The position numbers and the translations under genes are program-made. Under the pieces are notes generated by a model. The model made no database searches and was not told the DNA's origin. It worked only from the letters and a program-made list of their open reading frames with translations. From Thermodesulfobacteriota bacterium (lineage in GTDB: Bacteria; Desulfobacterota; DSM-4660; Desulfatiglandales; Desulfatiglandaceae), in contig JANQDY010000143.1 in NCBI GenBank assembly GCA_028278625.1, positions 1 to 34,731 on the forward strand: a stretch of 34,731 bases of DNA, in the 5' to 3' direction. This document shows, piece after piece, positions 7,828 to 15,552 of the stretch. The first letter of the stretch is position 1. Every line of letters starts with the position of its first letter.

Positions 7828-8289
7828 ATGATCTCTCTGAATGTGAATGGAAAAAAAAGACAGGCAGATGTGGACCCCGAAACCCCGTTGCTGTGGGTTC
7901 TGCGGGACAACCTGGGAATCAGGAGCGTAAAATACACCTGCGGAATCGCCGAATGTGGAATGTGTACGGTCCTAAAAGATGGTGAAGCGGTCCGGTCCTG
8001 CGCTATTTCCGCTGATGAAGCCCAGGGGAGTGAGATTGTCACGGTTGAAGGTCTGCCGGATGACCATCCGGTAAAGGTTGCCTGGATTGAAAAACAGGTG
8101 CCGCAGTGCGGGTATTGTCAGCCGGGTATCATGCTGCAGACCGTTGCTTTCCTGTCACAGGAACCGAATCCCACCGAAGAGCAAATCGATGATGAGATGG
8201 ATGATTTGGTATGCCGTTGCGGCGCGCATCCACGGATTAAAAAGGCGATTCAGATGGCTGCGCAATTGAGCTCAAAGCAGGGAGCGTGA
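7828..8289 (+). CDS. Molybdenum hydroxylase 2Fe-2S subunit (IorA-like)
   Basis: Protein of 153 residues with the two [2Fe-2S] sites of xanthine-oxidase-family small subunits. The plant-type site is C38, C43, C46 and C58 (TCGIAECGMC...C). The helical site is C94, C97, C129 and C131 (QCGYCQPG...CRCG). It passes electrons from the molybdopterin subunit encoded 3 bases downstream. The ATG at 7828 follows AAGGAGG with ideal spacing; an in-frame extension to 7573 would overlap the Kef gene and adds unrelated residues. It carries no signal peptide and is probably co-exported with the Tat-tagged large subunit. No FAD subunit is encoded nearby, as in isoquinoline 1-oxidoreductase types. Confidence 0.93.
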   Translation: MISLNVNGKKRQADVDPETPLLWVLRDNLGIRSVKYTCGIAECGMCTVLKDGEAVRSCAISADEAQGSEIVTVEGLPDDHPVKVAWIEKQVPQCGYCQPGIMLQTVAFLSQEPNPTEEQIDDEMDDLVCRCGAHPRIKKAIQMAAQLSSKQGA

Positions 8290-8292
8290 TTT

Positions 8293-10449
8293 ATGAAAAC
8301 GGATATGACACGAAGGGAATTCTTAAAAAGGAGCAGTCTTGTCGTCGCGGTAGCGGCAGTCCCCGGAAGTTTGAGCCTGTTTAACGCATCTCCTTCGCTG
8401 GGCGGTGCGGATACCCCATTCAAACCCAATGCTTATGTGGAGATTGCAACCGATGACACGGTTACGGTCTGGATCGGCCAAACCAATCTTGGCCAAGGCA
8501 CCCACACCGGCATTTCCATGATCATTGCCGATGAACTGGATTCGAATTGGAACAAGGTGCAGTCCAAAATGGCATGGGCAGCGGAGCCGTTCAAGAACCC
8601 GAAGCTGTGGAATCTTCAGGTCACCGGGGGCAGCACCAGTATATGGCACCATCACCCGAGGTTCTACAAAGCCGGCGCCGCGGCCCGCCAGATGCTGAAA
8701 GAGGCGGCTGCAAAGCAATGGGGGGTCTCCGCTTCAAAGCTCAGGACCCGTGACAGCCGGGTCATCCATCCGGACGGGCGAAAACTCCGGTACGGAGAAT
8801 TGGTAGAAGCTGCGGCGAAACTGCCGGTGCCGAAAAATCCGGTCCTGAAAGATCCCAAAGCGTACCGCATCATCGGCACCGAAAGGAAGCGCCATGACAT
8901 CCCGGACAAGGTCATGGGCAAAACCAAATACGGTATGGATTATACCATGCCCGGCATGTGTTACGCGGTTCTGGCCTATCCGCCCCGGTACGGCGCGGTC
9001 CCCGAATCGTACGATGCGGATGCGGCAATGGCCGTCAAAGGTGTATTCAAAGTCGTGCCCCTGGAAGGCAGGGTCGCTGTTTGCGCCGAAACGACCTACG
9101 CGGCAATTAAAGGACGGGATGCGCTCAAGGTAAAATGGTCCGCCGGTTCACACCCGACCCTCAATGACGATTCAATCGATGCCCTGTTCAGGAAACACCT
9201 GGAAAATGCCGACGGTATAGGTGAATCGGAAGGTGATACTGAAAAAGCTTTGTACGAAGCCGCCATCGTCAAAAAGGGCGCCTTCAAACTCCCCTATCTG
9301 TCCCATGCCCAGGTAGAGCCCATCAACAGTACGGTCTCTGTGGAGAAGGACCGCTGCAAGGTGTGGATTCCCACCCAGGGCCAGACCTTTGTGCAGATGG
9401 CGGTATCCAAGGCATTGGGATGGCCCATCGATAAGGTCGAACTCATGACCACGCCTGTGGGCGGCGGCTTTGGCCTGCGCGCATTTGAAACGGGCTCCAG
9501 CATTGACGCTGCCCTTGTTTCCAAGGCGATAAAACGCCCGGTGAAGGTAGTGTTGACCCGCGAAGACTGTTTCTCCCAGGAATTGTTCCGCCCTGGGATT
9601 CAGGCCGAGATCAAAGGGGGATTGGACGAGAAAGGCGAGCTGGTGGCCTGGTCCCACAAGATCGCCTCCCAATCCATCATGAGTCAGCTTGGTCCCCAGA
9701 TGGGAATGAAGGGCGGCGGCGTTGATCACTTCCTGATTGAGGGCGTCGCGGGCATGCCTTACAAGCTGGAGAATGTTCTTTTAAAGTTCAGCGTTGTGGA
9801 CCTGCCCATCCCGGTCACCTTTTGGCGGTCGGTGGGAATGTCTTCCAACGTGTTTACAGTTGAATGCTTCATGGACGAGATGGCCCATGCCGCCAAAAAG
9901 GATCCTGTCCAATTCCGTCTGGATCATCTACCCAAAGACTCCAGAACCTATAATGCATTGTCTGTTTTGGCGGAAAAGGTGAATTGGGGAGGCCCTGTGC
10001 CGGAAGGCCGGGCAAGGGGTGTGGCGGCAGGCACCTTTTTCAACTCCGCCATCGCACACATGGCTGAAGTGTCGGTCACCGAAAACGGGTCGGTAAAGGT
10101 TCATAAAGTCGTCTGTGCCGTGGATTGCGGCCTGGCCGTATGCCCGGATCAGATCAAGGCACAGGCCGAAGGCGGGGTTATCATGGGGCTGAGTACGGCT
10201 TTTTACGAAAAGGTCAGTTTCGCAAACGGCGGTGTGGAAACATCTAATTATGACGACTACCCGGTCTTGACCATGTCCGAAATTCCGGAGATTGAAGTTC
10301 ATATCGCGAAAAGCAAACATTCCCTCGGTGGGATTGGCGAAACAGTATATCCAACGGTTGCTCCCGCCGTTGCCAATGCCATATTCAAGGCAACCGGCGT
10401 CCGGATCAGGGAACTGCCCATTAATCGGGAATTATTGGCAAAAGGGTAG
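8293..10449 (+). CDS. Tat-exported molybdopterin aldehyde/isoquinoline oxidoreductase large subunit (IorB-like)
   Basis: 718 residues. The N-terminus has a twin-arginine signal (TRREFLKRS at 6-14, then a hydrophobic stretch ending near residue 36), so the enzyme acts in the periplasm. Aldehyde oxidase/xanthine dehydrogenase motifs include GGGFGLR at 390-396 (molybdopterin contact) and the catalytic Glu in GGIGETV (E683). The single-chain layout with two molybdopterin-binding halves and the absence of a FAD subunit match the IorB/periplasmic aldehyde oxidase group, which hydroxylates N-heterocycles or oxidises aldehydes and usually donates to a cytochrome. No cytochrome gene is adjacent. A CMD-family gene and a HAD hydrolase follow on the same strand. 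The substrate is unknown. Confidence 0.92.
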   Translation: MKTDMTRREFLKRSSLVVAVAAVPGSLSLFNASPSLGGADTPFKPNAYVEIATDDTVTVWIGQTNLGQGTHTGISMIIADELDSNWNKVQSKMAWAAEPFKNPKLWNLQVTGGSTSIWHHHPRFYKAGAAARQMLKEAAAKQWGVSASKLRTRDSRVIHPDGRKLRYGELVEAAAKLPVPKNPVLKDPKAYRIIGTERKRHDIPDKVMGKTKYGMDYTMPGMCYAVLAYPPRYGAVPESYDADAAMAVKGVFKVVPLEGRVAVCAETTYAAIKGRDALKVKWSAGSHPTLNDDSIDALFRKHLENADGIGESEGDTEKALYEAAIVKKGAFKLPYLSHAQVEPINSTVSVEKDRCKVWIPTQGQTFVQMAVSKALGWPIDKVELMTTPVGGGFGLRAFETGSSIDAALVSKAIKRPVKVVLTREDCFSQELFRPGIQAEIKGGLDEKGELVAWSHKIASQSIMSQLGPQMGMKGGGVDHFLIEGVAGMPYKLENVLLKFSVVDLPIPVTFWRSVGMSSNVFTVECFMDEMAHAAKKDPVQFRLDHLPKDSRTYNALSVLAEKVNWGGPVPEGRARGVAAGTFFNSAIAHMAEVSVTENGSVKVHKVVCAVDCGLAVCPDQIKAQAEGGVIMGLSTAFYEKVSFANGGVETSNYDDYPVLTMSEIPEIEVHIAKSKHSLGGIGETVYPTVAPAVANAIFKATGVRIRELPINRELLAKG

Positions 10450-10453
10450 GGGG

Positions 10454-10480
10454 GAGAGATGGCGTTTGACCATCCCTCTC
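10454..10480 (+). other. Hairpin after the large-subunit gene
   Basis: GAGAGATGG and CCATC-c-CTCTC pair with one bulged C around a 7-base loop, starting 5 bases past the stop codon. No T-run follows. It may protect the 3' end of the hydroxylase mRNA or separate it from the next gene. Confidence 0.35.
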
Positions 10481-10553
10481 TGCTCTGTGACCACCTGAAC
10501 CGACGGTCCCCTCTGTTGATTTATTCAGACTACAAATAAAAAGGAGATGAAAA

Positions 10554-10916
10554 ATGAGTGAAAGCCAAATGGAAAGAGACAAGAACCGCAGGACACAGCT
10601 TGACAAGATATTTACGCAAATGCCTGAAGTAATGAATCATGTTATGGCTCTGGCGGGATCAACTTACAAGGATGGTGCCCTCGACGGAAAGACCAAACGG
10701 TTGATGGCCCTGGCCATCGCCCTCGGCGTGGGATGTGAAAACTGCACTTTGGGCCAGACAAATCATGCCCTTGATCAGGGTGCAACAAAAGATGAAATCT
10801 TGGAAACCCTCGGGGTGGTGATCAGCATGAGAGGGACAACCGGCGTTGCCGAATCCCTCAAAATCGTCCAGTTGCTGGAGGAAATGGGGAAACTGTCGTC
10901 TGCTGCGAGCAGATAA
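10554..10916 (+). CDS. Carboxymuconolactone decarboxylase/AhpD-family protein
   Basis: 120-residue all-helical protein. LALAIALGVGCENCTLGQTNHA carries the AhpD-type motif C61-x2-C64-x6-H71, which in AhpD forms a redox disulfide with a proton-relay His. GATKDEILETLGV is the following conserved helix. Such proteins reduce peroxiredoxins or lipoylated partners, or act as lactone decarboxylases; the CxxC-H layout favours a redox role. A strong ribosome binding site (AAAAGGAGA) precedes the ATG. It lies 104 bases after the molybdenum hydroxylase and could be its redox or protective partner, but that link rests on proximity only. Confidence 0.85.
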   Translation: MSESQMERDKNRRTQLDKIFTQMPEVMNHVMALAGSTYKDGALDGKTKRLMALAIALGVGCENCTLGQTNHALDQGATKDEILETLGVVISMRGTTGVAESLKIVQLLEEMGKLSSAASR

Positions 10917-10920
10917 AATC

Positions 10921-10956
10921 TTCTGGTCCTCCGCTTCACTCAAGCGGAGATCAGAA
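10921..10956 (+). other. Long hairpin between CMD and HAD genes
   Basis: CTCCGCTT-cactc-AAGCGGAG is a perfect 8-bp stem, extended by seven more pairs after a single bulged C (TTCTGGT with ATCAGAA, one G-U). It lies 5 bases past the CMD stop. There is no T-run, so it looks more like an mRNA processing or stabilising element, or a weak terminator. Confidence 0.45.
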
Positions 10957-11032
10957 CTTTCGACACCAGCTGAAGGCCGTGTGATCACCTGCAAGGAGAA
11001 AGAGACCGCTAAATCCATGATGGGAGGATAAG

Positions 11033-11737
11033 ATGGAAAACGTGAAAGGATTGTTTTTCGATGTGGGGGGCACCGTGTTTGACTGGAAGAACACCGCAAA
11101 GGAAAACATTCAGAAATTGGCCGATGAAAAGGGGACGTCCATTGACAGTGACGCCTTTGCAAACACGTGGCGGGCGGAGATGTTCAAGGTTCATACCCAG
11201 GTCCGACAGGGGAACCTGCCCTGGATGACCGCCGACGGCATGCATCTTCGAGCATTGGTGAACATGACGGCCGACTATCCATTGTTGGATCAGATTGACA
11301 AAGCCTCCCTTGTGGAATTGACCTGGAGTCATCTCAAACCCTTTGCCGGTGCTCCTCTAGCCATCAACCGATTAAGAAACCGGTACACGGTCGTGGTGCT
11401 TACCATTTTGAGCTGGGAAAACATCGTTTACAGTTCCAAGAGGGCAAAGGTTCAATGGGACGGCATTCTGTCCTGCGAATTCTTAGGCTATTACAAACCG
11501 TCCCTGCAGGCCTACCTGAAGGCAGCGGGGCTGTTGGGGCTCGAGCCGTCTGAAGCCATGATGGTGGCGGCCCACGAAGGGGATCTTGCGGCGGCCCGGG
11601 CCGCCGGTTTGCATACCGCCTATGTGAACGTTCCCGAGGAAGACAACATGGCTGAGGGGTTTGATGCGCCGGAGGATACCGATTTCGATATTGAGGCCCG
11701 GGATTTCGACGAGCTGTGCCGCAAGCTGGAGGTATGA
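11033..11737 (+). CDS. HAD-superfamily hydrolase, haloacid dehalogenase-like
   Basis: 234 residues. Motif I is FFDVGGTVFDW with the nucleophile D10. Motif II is LTILSW, motif III Lys is in GYYKPSLQAY, and motif IV is MMVAAHEGDLAAARAAGL. The DxxGTxFDW start, the alpha-helical cap of about 80 residues and the AAHxxDLxAAxxxGL ending match type II (S)-2-haloacid dehalogenases and related phosphatases. The second Asp of DxD is Val, common in dehalogenases but not in phosphatases, which mildly favours carbon-halogen or other acid substrates. A good ribosome binding site (GGGAGGATAAG) precedes the ATG. It is convergent with the MarR regulator. Confidence 0.87.
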   Translation: MENVKGLFFDVGGTVFDWKNTAKENIQKLADEKGTSIDSDAFANTWRAEMFKVHTQVRQGNLPWMTADGMHLRALVNMTADYPLLDQIDKASLVELTWSHLKPFAGAPLAINRLRNRYTVVVLTILSWENIVYSSKRAKVQWDGILSCEFLGYYKPSLQAYLKAAGLLGLEPSEAMMVAAHEGDLAAARAAGLHTAYVNVPEEDNMAEGFDAPEDTDFDIEARDFDELCRKLEV

Positions 11738-11825
11738 TTGAAAATCCACAATGAACGGATTGGGTGACGCCCATTCAGCGTCATGCAAGTGGCGGATGGA
11801 ATTTTGGAATGAGCGGTGTGGGGTG

Positions 11826-12269
11826 TTACAATTTTCTTATTATTTTAATGAAGGTCTCAATTTCTTCATCATCCAAAACGCTGACAATAATATCGACCAC
11901 CCTTTGTTCCGCAAGGAAGGGCAACCGGGCAATGTTCCGGCCCTTTTCGGTCAGTCTAATGTAAAATATACGTTTATCCCTGGTACACCGTGTTTTTTCA
12001 ACAACAGCCAGCTTAATCAATTTATTTACGATCTCTGTAACTGACGGTTTGGTAACCTTCAGAATTTCAGCGAATTTTCCAAAGGTCATGTCAACGGTTC
12101 TGTCAATTATCTTGAGATAGTGAAGTTGATTTAGCTGAAGTTCAGACATGCCCAATTTGTCTGAGATTTCAAGATTGCACTCATGCCCGAGCCTATTGAA
12201 CTTTCTAACGGCTTCATAAATAAGTTCTCTTTTCAAAATAAACCCATTCTTCTGATTCAGTTTGTTCAT
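11826..12269 (-). CDS. MarR-family transcriptional regulator
   Basis: 147 residues with the MarR winged helix: LNQLHYLKII, TFGKFAEILKVTKPSVTEIVNKLIKL (recognition helix), the basic wing TRCTRDKRIFYIRLTEKGR, and the C-terminal dimerisation helix. It diverges from lon with 204 bases between start codons. No convincing ribosome binding site is visible before the ATG, so the start is a little uncertain. The DNA is A+T-rich like lon. An inverted repeat abuts the start codon, and a 9-base segment of it recurs in front of lon, suggesting autoregulation and control of lon. The ligand is unknown. Confidence 0.86.
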   Translation of the reverse strand: MNKLNQKNGFILKRELIYEAVRKFNRLGHECNLEISDKLGMSELQLNQLHYLKIIDRTVDMTFGKFAEILKVTKPSVTEIVNKLIKLAVVEKTRCTRDKRIFYIRLTEKGRNIARLPFLAEQRVVDIIVSVLDDEEIETFIKIIRKL

Positions 12270-12270
12270 A

Positions 12271-12290
12271 CTTTACTAATTTACCTAAAG
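12271..12290. promoter_or_regulatory. Putative MarR operator at its own start
   Basis: CTTTA-N10-TAAAG forms an inverted repeat directly before the regulator's start codon and contains ACTAATTTA (12275-12283). The same 9-mer occurs at 12405-12413 upstream of lon. A regulator bound here would block its own transcription or translation start. Inferred from symmetry and repetition only. Confidence 0.4.
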
Positions 12291-12390
12291 ATGATTGTCA
12301 ACTTTTTCATCGAAAAACGGAAAATAGCGCCTGGGACAATGGAAGAATCCATGATTCCGACATATGTTGATCCATGAGCAATGAAAAATG

Positions 12391-12413
12391 TTAGTTTTGG
12401 TGGAACTAATTTA
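12391..12413. promoter_or_regulatory. Putative operator upstream of lon
   Basis: TTAGTT-N7-AACTAA (12391-12409) is a 6-bp inverted repeat, running into ACTAATTTA (12405-12413), the 9-mer shared with the site at the MarR start. It lies 61-83 bases before the lon ATG. No clear heat-shock promoter consensus was found between MarR and lon. Confidence 0.35.
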
Positions 12414-12473
12414 AATCATGACTATCATATATCCTGTCACCGGAACTTAATCTATGATTGAAGGGAAAATAAA

Positions 12474-14870
12474 ATGGATTCAGATAGTTTGAATAGAGAG
12501 ATGATGGTAATACCCATAACGCAAACTGTGCTGTTTCCTGAGTCGAATGCCAGAATTCAGGTCACTCGGGAACTGGCCAAACAATTAAAACATCAGATTG
12601 AAAAAGGAAAGAGTCTGGCGATCGCCCTTTCCGCCAAAAAAGGATTTGATGCAGATCATGTGGATACGGAAAAACTGTTTTCCATCGGTACCTTGATTTC
12701 TTTAGATTCCCTTGCCTCCAATAGGGGACATAGCATCGTTTATGTAAAAGTGCATTCAAGGGTTTCCATCGAATCCCTCCGAGCAGTTGAAAACACAATT
12801 CTTGCCAGGGTTGTTCCTGCAAAAGATCATATTGATATGGATCCCAGGGACCAGGATCGGATGCTTGCGTATTTCAAGGAAATCTGCAGTGAAATAAACG
12901 CTCATTTCAAAGGTTCCGAACCCTATGTAAAAGAGCTTGAAAAAATTGATTCCATCCCGGGGGTATTGGGGTATCTGATGCCCTTTATTCCTCTTTCAAT
13001 AGCGGAGAAACAGGGTCTTCTCGAAATGGATTCATTAAAGCAAAGAGGCATTGCCTTCATGGATATTCTCCTGCAGCATAAAGAATCCATAACACTGCAG
13101 ATTGAGATGGCACAGAAGTTTTCTGATCAGGCCAATAAAAATTATAGGAAGGCTTTTTTAAAAGAACAGCTCAAAAATATCCAGGCAGAGCTCAATGAAG
13201 ATTCTCCCGGTCCCATAGGCAAAAAGGATTATGCACAACTGATTCAGGCTGCCCAGATGCCTGAAGATGTTGAACAGGTCGCATTGGAAGAACTTGCAAA
13301 GCTGGATGAACAGGGGCAGGGCAGTCATGAAACAAGTATCATTAAAAATTATTTAGATCTCCTCGTCGCTTTGCCATGGACCGTCACTGAGGAGAAAGAT
13401 ATCGATATCAAGGAAGCATCTAAACTGCTTGATGCGCATCATTATGGGCAAAAGAAAATTAAAGAACGCATCATTCAACATTTGTCTGTGATGAAGCTGA
13501 AAAAGGAAAAGCAGGGATCTATTCTGCTGCTTGTCGGTCCTCCCGGTACGGGAAAAACAAGCCTGGGGAAAGGCATTGCGGACGCGTTGCAAAGAGAATA
13601 TGTGCGGATCAGCCTTGGCGGCGTCAGGGATGAAGCGGAAATCAGGGGCCATCGAAGAACCTATATTGGTGCTCTTCCGGGAAGGATCATCCAAGGAATG
13701 AAAAAAGCGGGCAAGAAGAATCCCGTATTTGTCCTGGATGAAGTGGATAAGCTGGTTTCAGCCTTCCATGGTGATCCATCAAGTGCATTACTTGAAGTCC
13801 TCGATCCAGAGCAGAATAATACATTTTCCGACCACTATCTCGAGGTTCCCTATGATCTGTCAGATGTATTTTTTGTGGCAACGGCCAACCACAAAAGAGG
13901 TATCCCGGCACCTCTTTTAGACCGTATGGAAGTGATTGAGCTTTCTGGATATACGGCAAATGAAAAGTTTCAAATTGGAAAAGACTACCTGATGAAACTG
14001 GTTCTTGAGGAGCATGGGATTGAAAAGCACCAACTTGAAATCGATGTCGGCGCCTTTAAAACCATCATTGATAAGTATACAGTGGAAGCCGGTGTCAGGG
14101 GGCTTCGAGGACAGCTTGCCAAAATCGCCAGGGTCGCATCCGAGAAAATTGTTTCAGGCGATACCGAACTGCCCTTTTTGGTGGGTGAAGATCTCCTTGA
14201 AGATATTCTGGGACATCCAATCATCCGTCACGATATGGCGCAAGAAGAAAATCCCCCTGGTGTGGTAACCGGGCTCGCATGGACCCCCATGGGGGGAGAA
14301 ATCCTTTTCATTGAAGCAACCCATATGCCTGGAACAGGCAAACTGACGTTAACCGGTCAGCTCGGGGATGTGATGAAAGAATCTGCAACCATATCCTTGA
14401 GTTTATTCAGATCCAGGCTGGCGTTTGCATTGCCTGATTTTGAATTTGATAAAAAGGATCTGCATATCCATGTCCCTGCAGGTGCCTTGCCAAAGGATGG
14501 TCCTTCAGCCGGTGTGGTCATGTTTGCAGCCATATCATCACTGATAATGGGGCGAAAAATCAATCCAAAGCTTGCCATGACAGGTGAGATTACATTGCGG
14601 GGTCGCATTTTGCCCGTTGGTGGAATCAAGGAAAAAGTACTGGCGGCCCACCGGGCCGGTATTGAGAAAATACTATTGCCTCAAGAGAATGAAAAGGACT
14701 TAATGGACATTCCGGACGATGTAAGAGAGCAGCTCAAATTTGAGACCATCCATACGGTTGAAGATCTGATCAAAGAGACTTTTGGCCTTGAATTGCCAAA
14801 ACCTGAAGCATTGATGCTTGGAACACTACTCAAAGATACAACCTTAAGCACCGAATCAATCGGTATGTAA
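12474..14870 (+). CDS. lon: ATP-dependent Lon protease
   Basis: 798 residues, full bacterial LonA length. N-terminal LON substrate-binding domain (about 10-205), helical linker, AAA+ module with Walker A GPPGTGKT (355-362), Walker B VFVLDEVDK (about 418-426) and a second-region Arg in LLDRMEVIEL. The peptidase domain has PKDGPSAG with catalytic S678 and GGIKEKVLAAHRAG with K721, spaced 43 residues as in E. coli. Lon degrades misfolded and regulatory proteins in the cytoplasm. The gene follows GAAGGGA and an ATG. Codon use is visibly more A/T-rich than flanking genes, and the local MarR partner is unusual for the housekeeping copy, so this may be an additional, perhaps acquired, Lon. Confidence 0.97.
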   Translation: MDSDSLNREMMVIPITQTVLFPESNARIQVTRELAKQLKHQIEKGKSLAIALSAKKGFDADHVDTEKLFSIGTLISLDSLASNRGHSIVYVKVHSRVSIESLRAVENTILARVVPAKDHIDMDPRDQDRMLAYFKEICSEINAHFKGSEPYVKELEKIDSIPGVLGYLMPFIPLSIAEKQGLLEMDSLKQRGIAFMDILLQHKESITLQIEMAQKFSDQANKNYRKAFLKEQLKNIQAELNEDSPGPIGKKDYAQLIQAAQMPEDVEQVALEELAKLDEQGQGSHETSIIKNYLDLLVALPWTVTEEKDIDIKEASKLLDAHHYGQKKIKERIIQHLSVMKLKKEKQGSILLLVGPPGTGKTSLGKGIADALQREYVRISLGGVRDEAEIRGHRRTYIGALPGRIIQGMKKAGKKNPVFVLDEVDKLVSAFHGDPSSALLEVLDPEQNNTFSDHYLEVPYDLSDVFFVATANHKRGIPAPLLDRMEVIELSGYTANEKFQIGKDYLMKLVLEEHGIEKHQLEIDVGAFKTIIDKYTVEAGVRGLRGQLAKIARVASEKIVSGDTELPFLVGEDLLEDILGHPIIRHDMAQEENPPGVVTGLAWTPMGGEILFIEATHMPGTGKLTLTGQLGDVMKESATISLSLFRSRLAFALPDFEFDKKDLHIHVPAGALPKDGPSAGVVMFAAISSLIMGRKINPKLAMTGEITLRGRILPVGGIKEKVLAAHRAGIEKILLPQENEKDLMDIPDDVREQLKFETIHTVEDLIKETFGLELPKPEALMLGTLLKDTTLSTESIGM

Positions 14871-14897
14871 ATGTGTTCTTTCGGCAGACGTGCGTAG

Positions 14898-14912
14898 ATC
14901 CGCAAAGCGGAT
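14898..14912 (+). other. Short hairpin between lon and the flavoredoxin-like gene
   Basis: ATCCGC-AAA-GCGGAT is a perfect 6-bp stem with a 3-base loop, 28 bases past the lon stop and before the ribosome binding site (AAAGGAGGA) of the next gene. There is no T-run. It could be a weak terminator or mRNA end structure. Confidence 0.35.
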
Positions 14913-14947
14913 ACCTTGTGCCGTGCCCGGATAAAGGAGGAAAAAAG

Positions 14948-15514
14948 ATGTCAAAGGTTGAACTGGGAACTCAAATTTTCGTACTTCCCATGGCCCAGAC
15001 CATTCTGGGCTGTCATTTGCATGAAAAACCCAATTTTATGGCGCTTGGGTGGTTGTCGCGCGTTAACGCGAAGCCTGCCATGCTGGGGGTGGGTGTCAAC
15101 AAAGGAAACCAAACCCATAATGCCATCGCCGCTTCAGGAGAGTTCAGTGTCAATTTCCCGTCTGTGGACATGGTCGCCGTAACCGATTACACGGGTCTCG
15201 TATCCGGCAAACGGGAGGACAAATCAAAGCTCTTCGACTTGTTTTATGGTGAACTTAAAGCCGCGCCCATGATCAAAGAATGCCCTCTGACCATGGCGTG
15301 CAAACTCTATCAGCAGCTGGAATTGCCGACCAACTCTTTTTTTATTGGGGAGATTGTCAATGCCTACTCGGAAGAGAAGTTCCTGACCGATGGGAAACCT
15401 GACATAAAAAAAATTAATCCTTTCGTATTAACCATGCCAGACAACCGGTTTTGGGCTATCGGGGATTGTGTTGGACAAGCCTGGAAAGATGGCAAGACAT
15501 TAAAAGGGAAATAG
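14948..15514 (+). CDS. Flavin reductase-like FMN protein (flavoredoxin type)
   Basis: 188-residue protein of the flavin_reduct split-barrel family. The FMN-binding core is visible as PNFMALGWLSRVNAKPAMLG, GNQTHNAIAASGEFSVNFPS and TDYTGLVSGKREDKS, with the C-terminal LELPTNSFFIGEIVNAYSEE strand. Desulfovibrio flavoredoxin has this fold and carries electrons between reductases. The ATG at 14948 follows a perfect AAAGGAGGA; an upstream in-frame start at 14873 lacks one. The gene ends 38 bases before the tungsten AOR gene on the same strand, so it may accept or supply AOR electrons or provide reduced FMN. That link is inferred. Confidence 0.88.
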   Translation: MSKVELGTQIFVLPMAQTILGCHLHEKPNFMALGWLSRVNAKPAMLGVGVNKGNQTHNAIAASGEFSVNFPSVDMVAVTDYTGLVSGKREDKSKLFDLFYGELKAAPMIKECPLTMACKLYQQLELPTNSFFIGEIVNAYSEEKFLTDGKPDIKKINPFVLTMPDNRFWAIGDCVGQAWKDGKTLKGK

Positions 15515-15552
15515 GATGAAAGCGATGGACGCGTTTACACGAGGGGAACACC

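Noticed and set aside
7573..8289. Extended 238-residue version of the 2Fe-2S subunit
   Set aside because: The added 85 residues overlap the Kef gene, match no family feature and precede a perfect ribosome binding site at 7828.
11765..11783. TGACGC-N7-GCGTCA hairpin as terminator between HAD and MarR genes
   Set aside because: Short stem and no T-run on either strand; could be chance.
12273..12301. TTGACA-N17-TAGTAA promoter for the MarR gene (minus strand)
   Set aside because: The -10 box would lie 4 bases before the start codon, leaving no leader; either the start is wrong or the match is chance.
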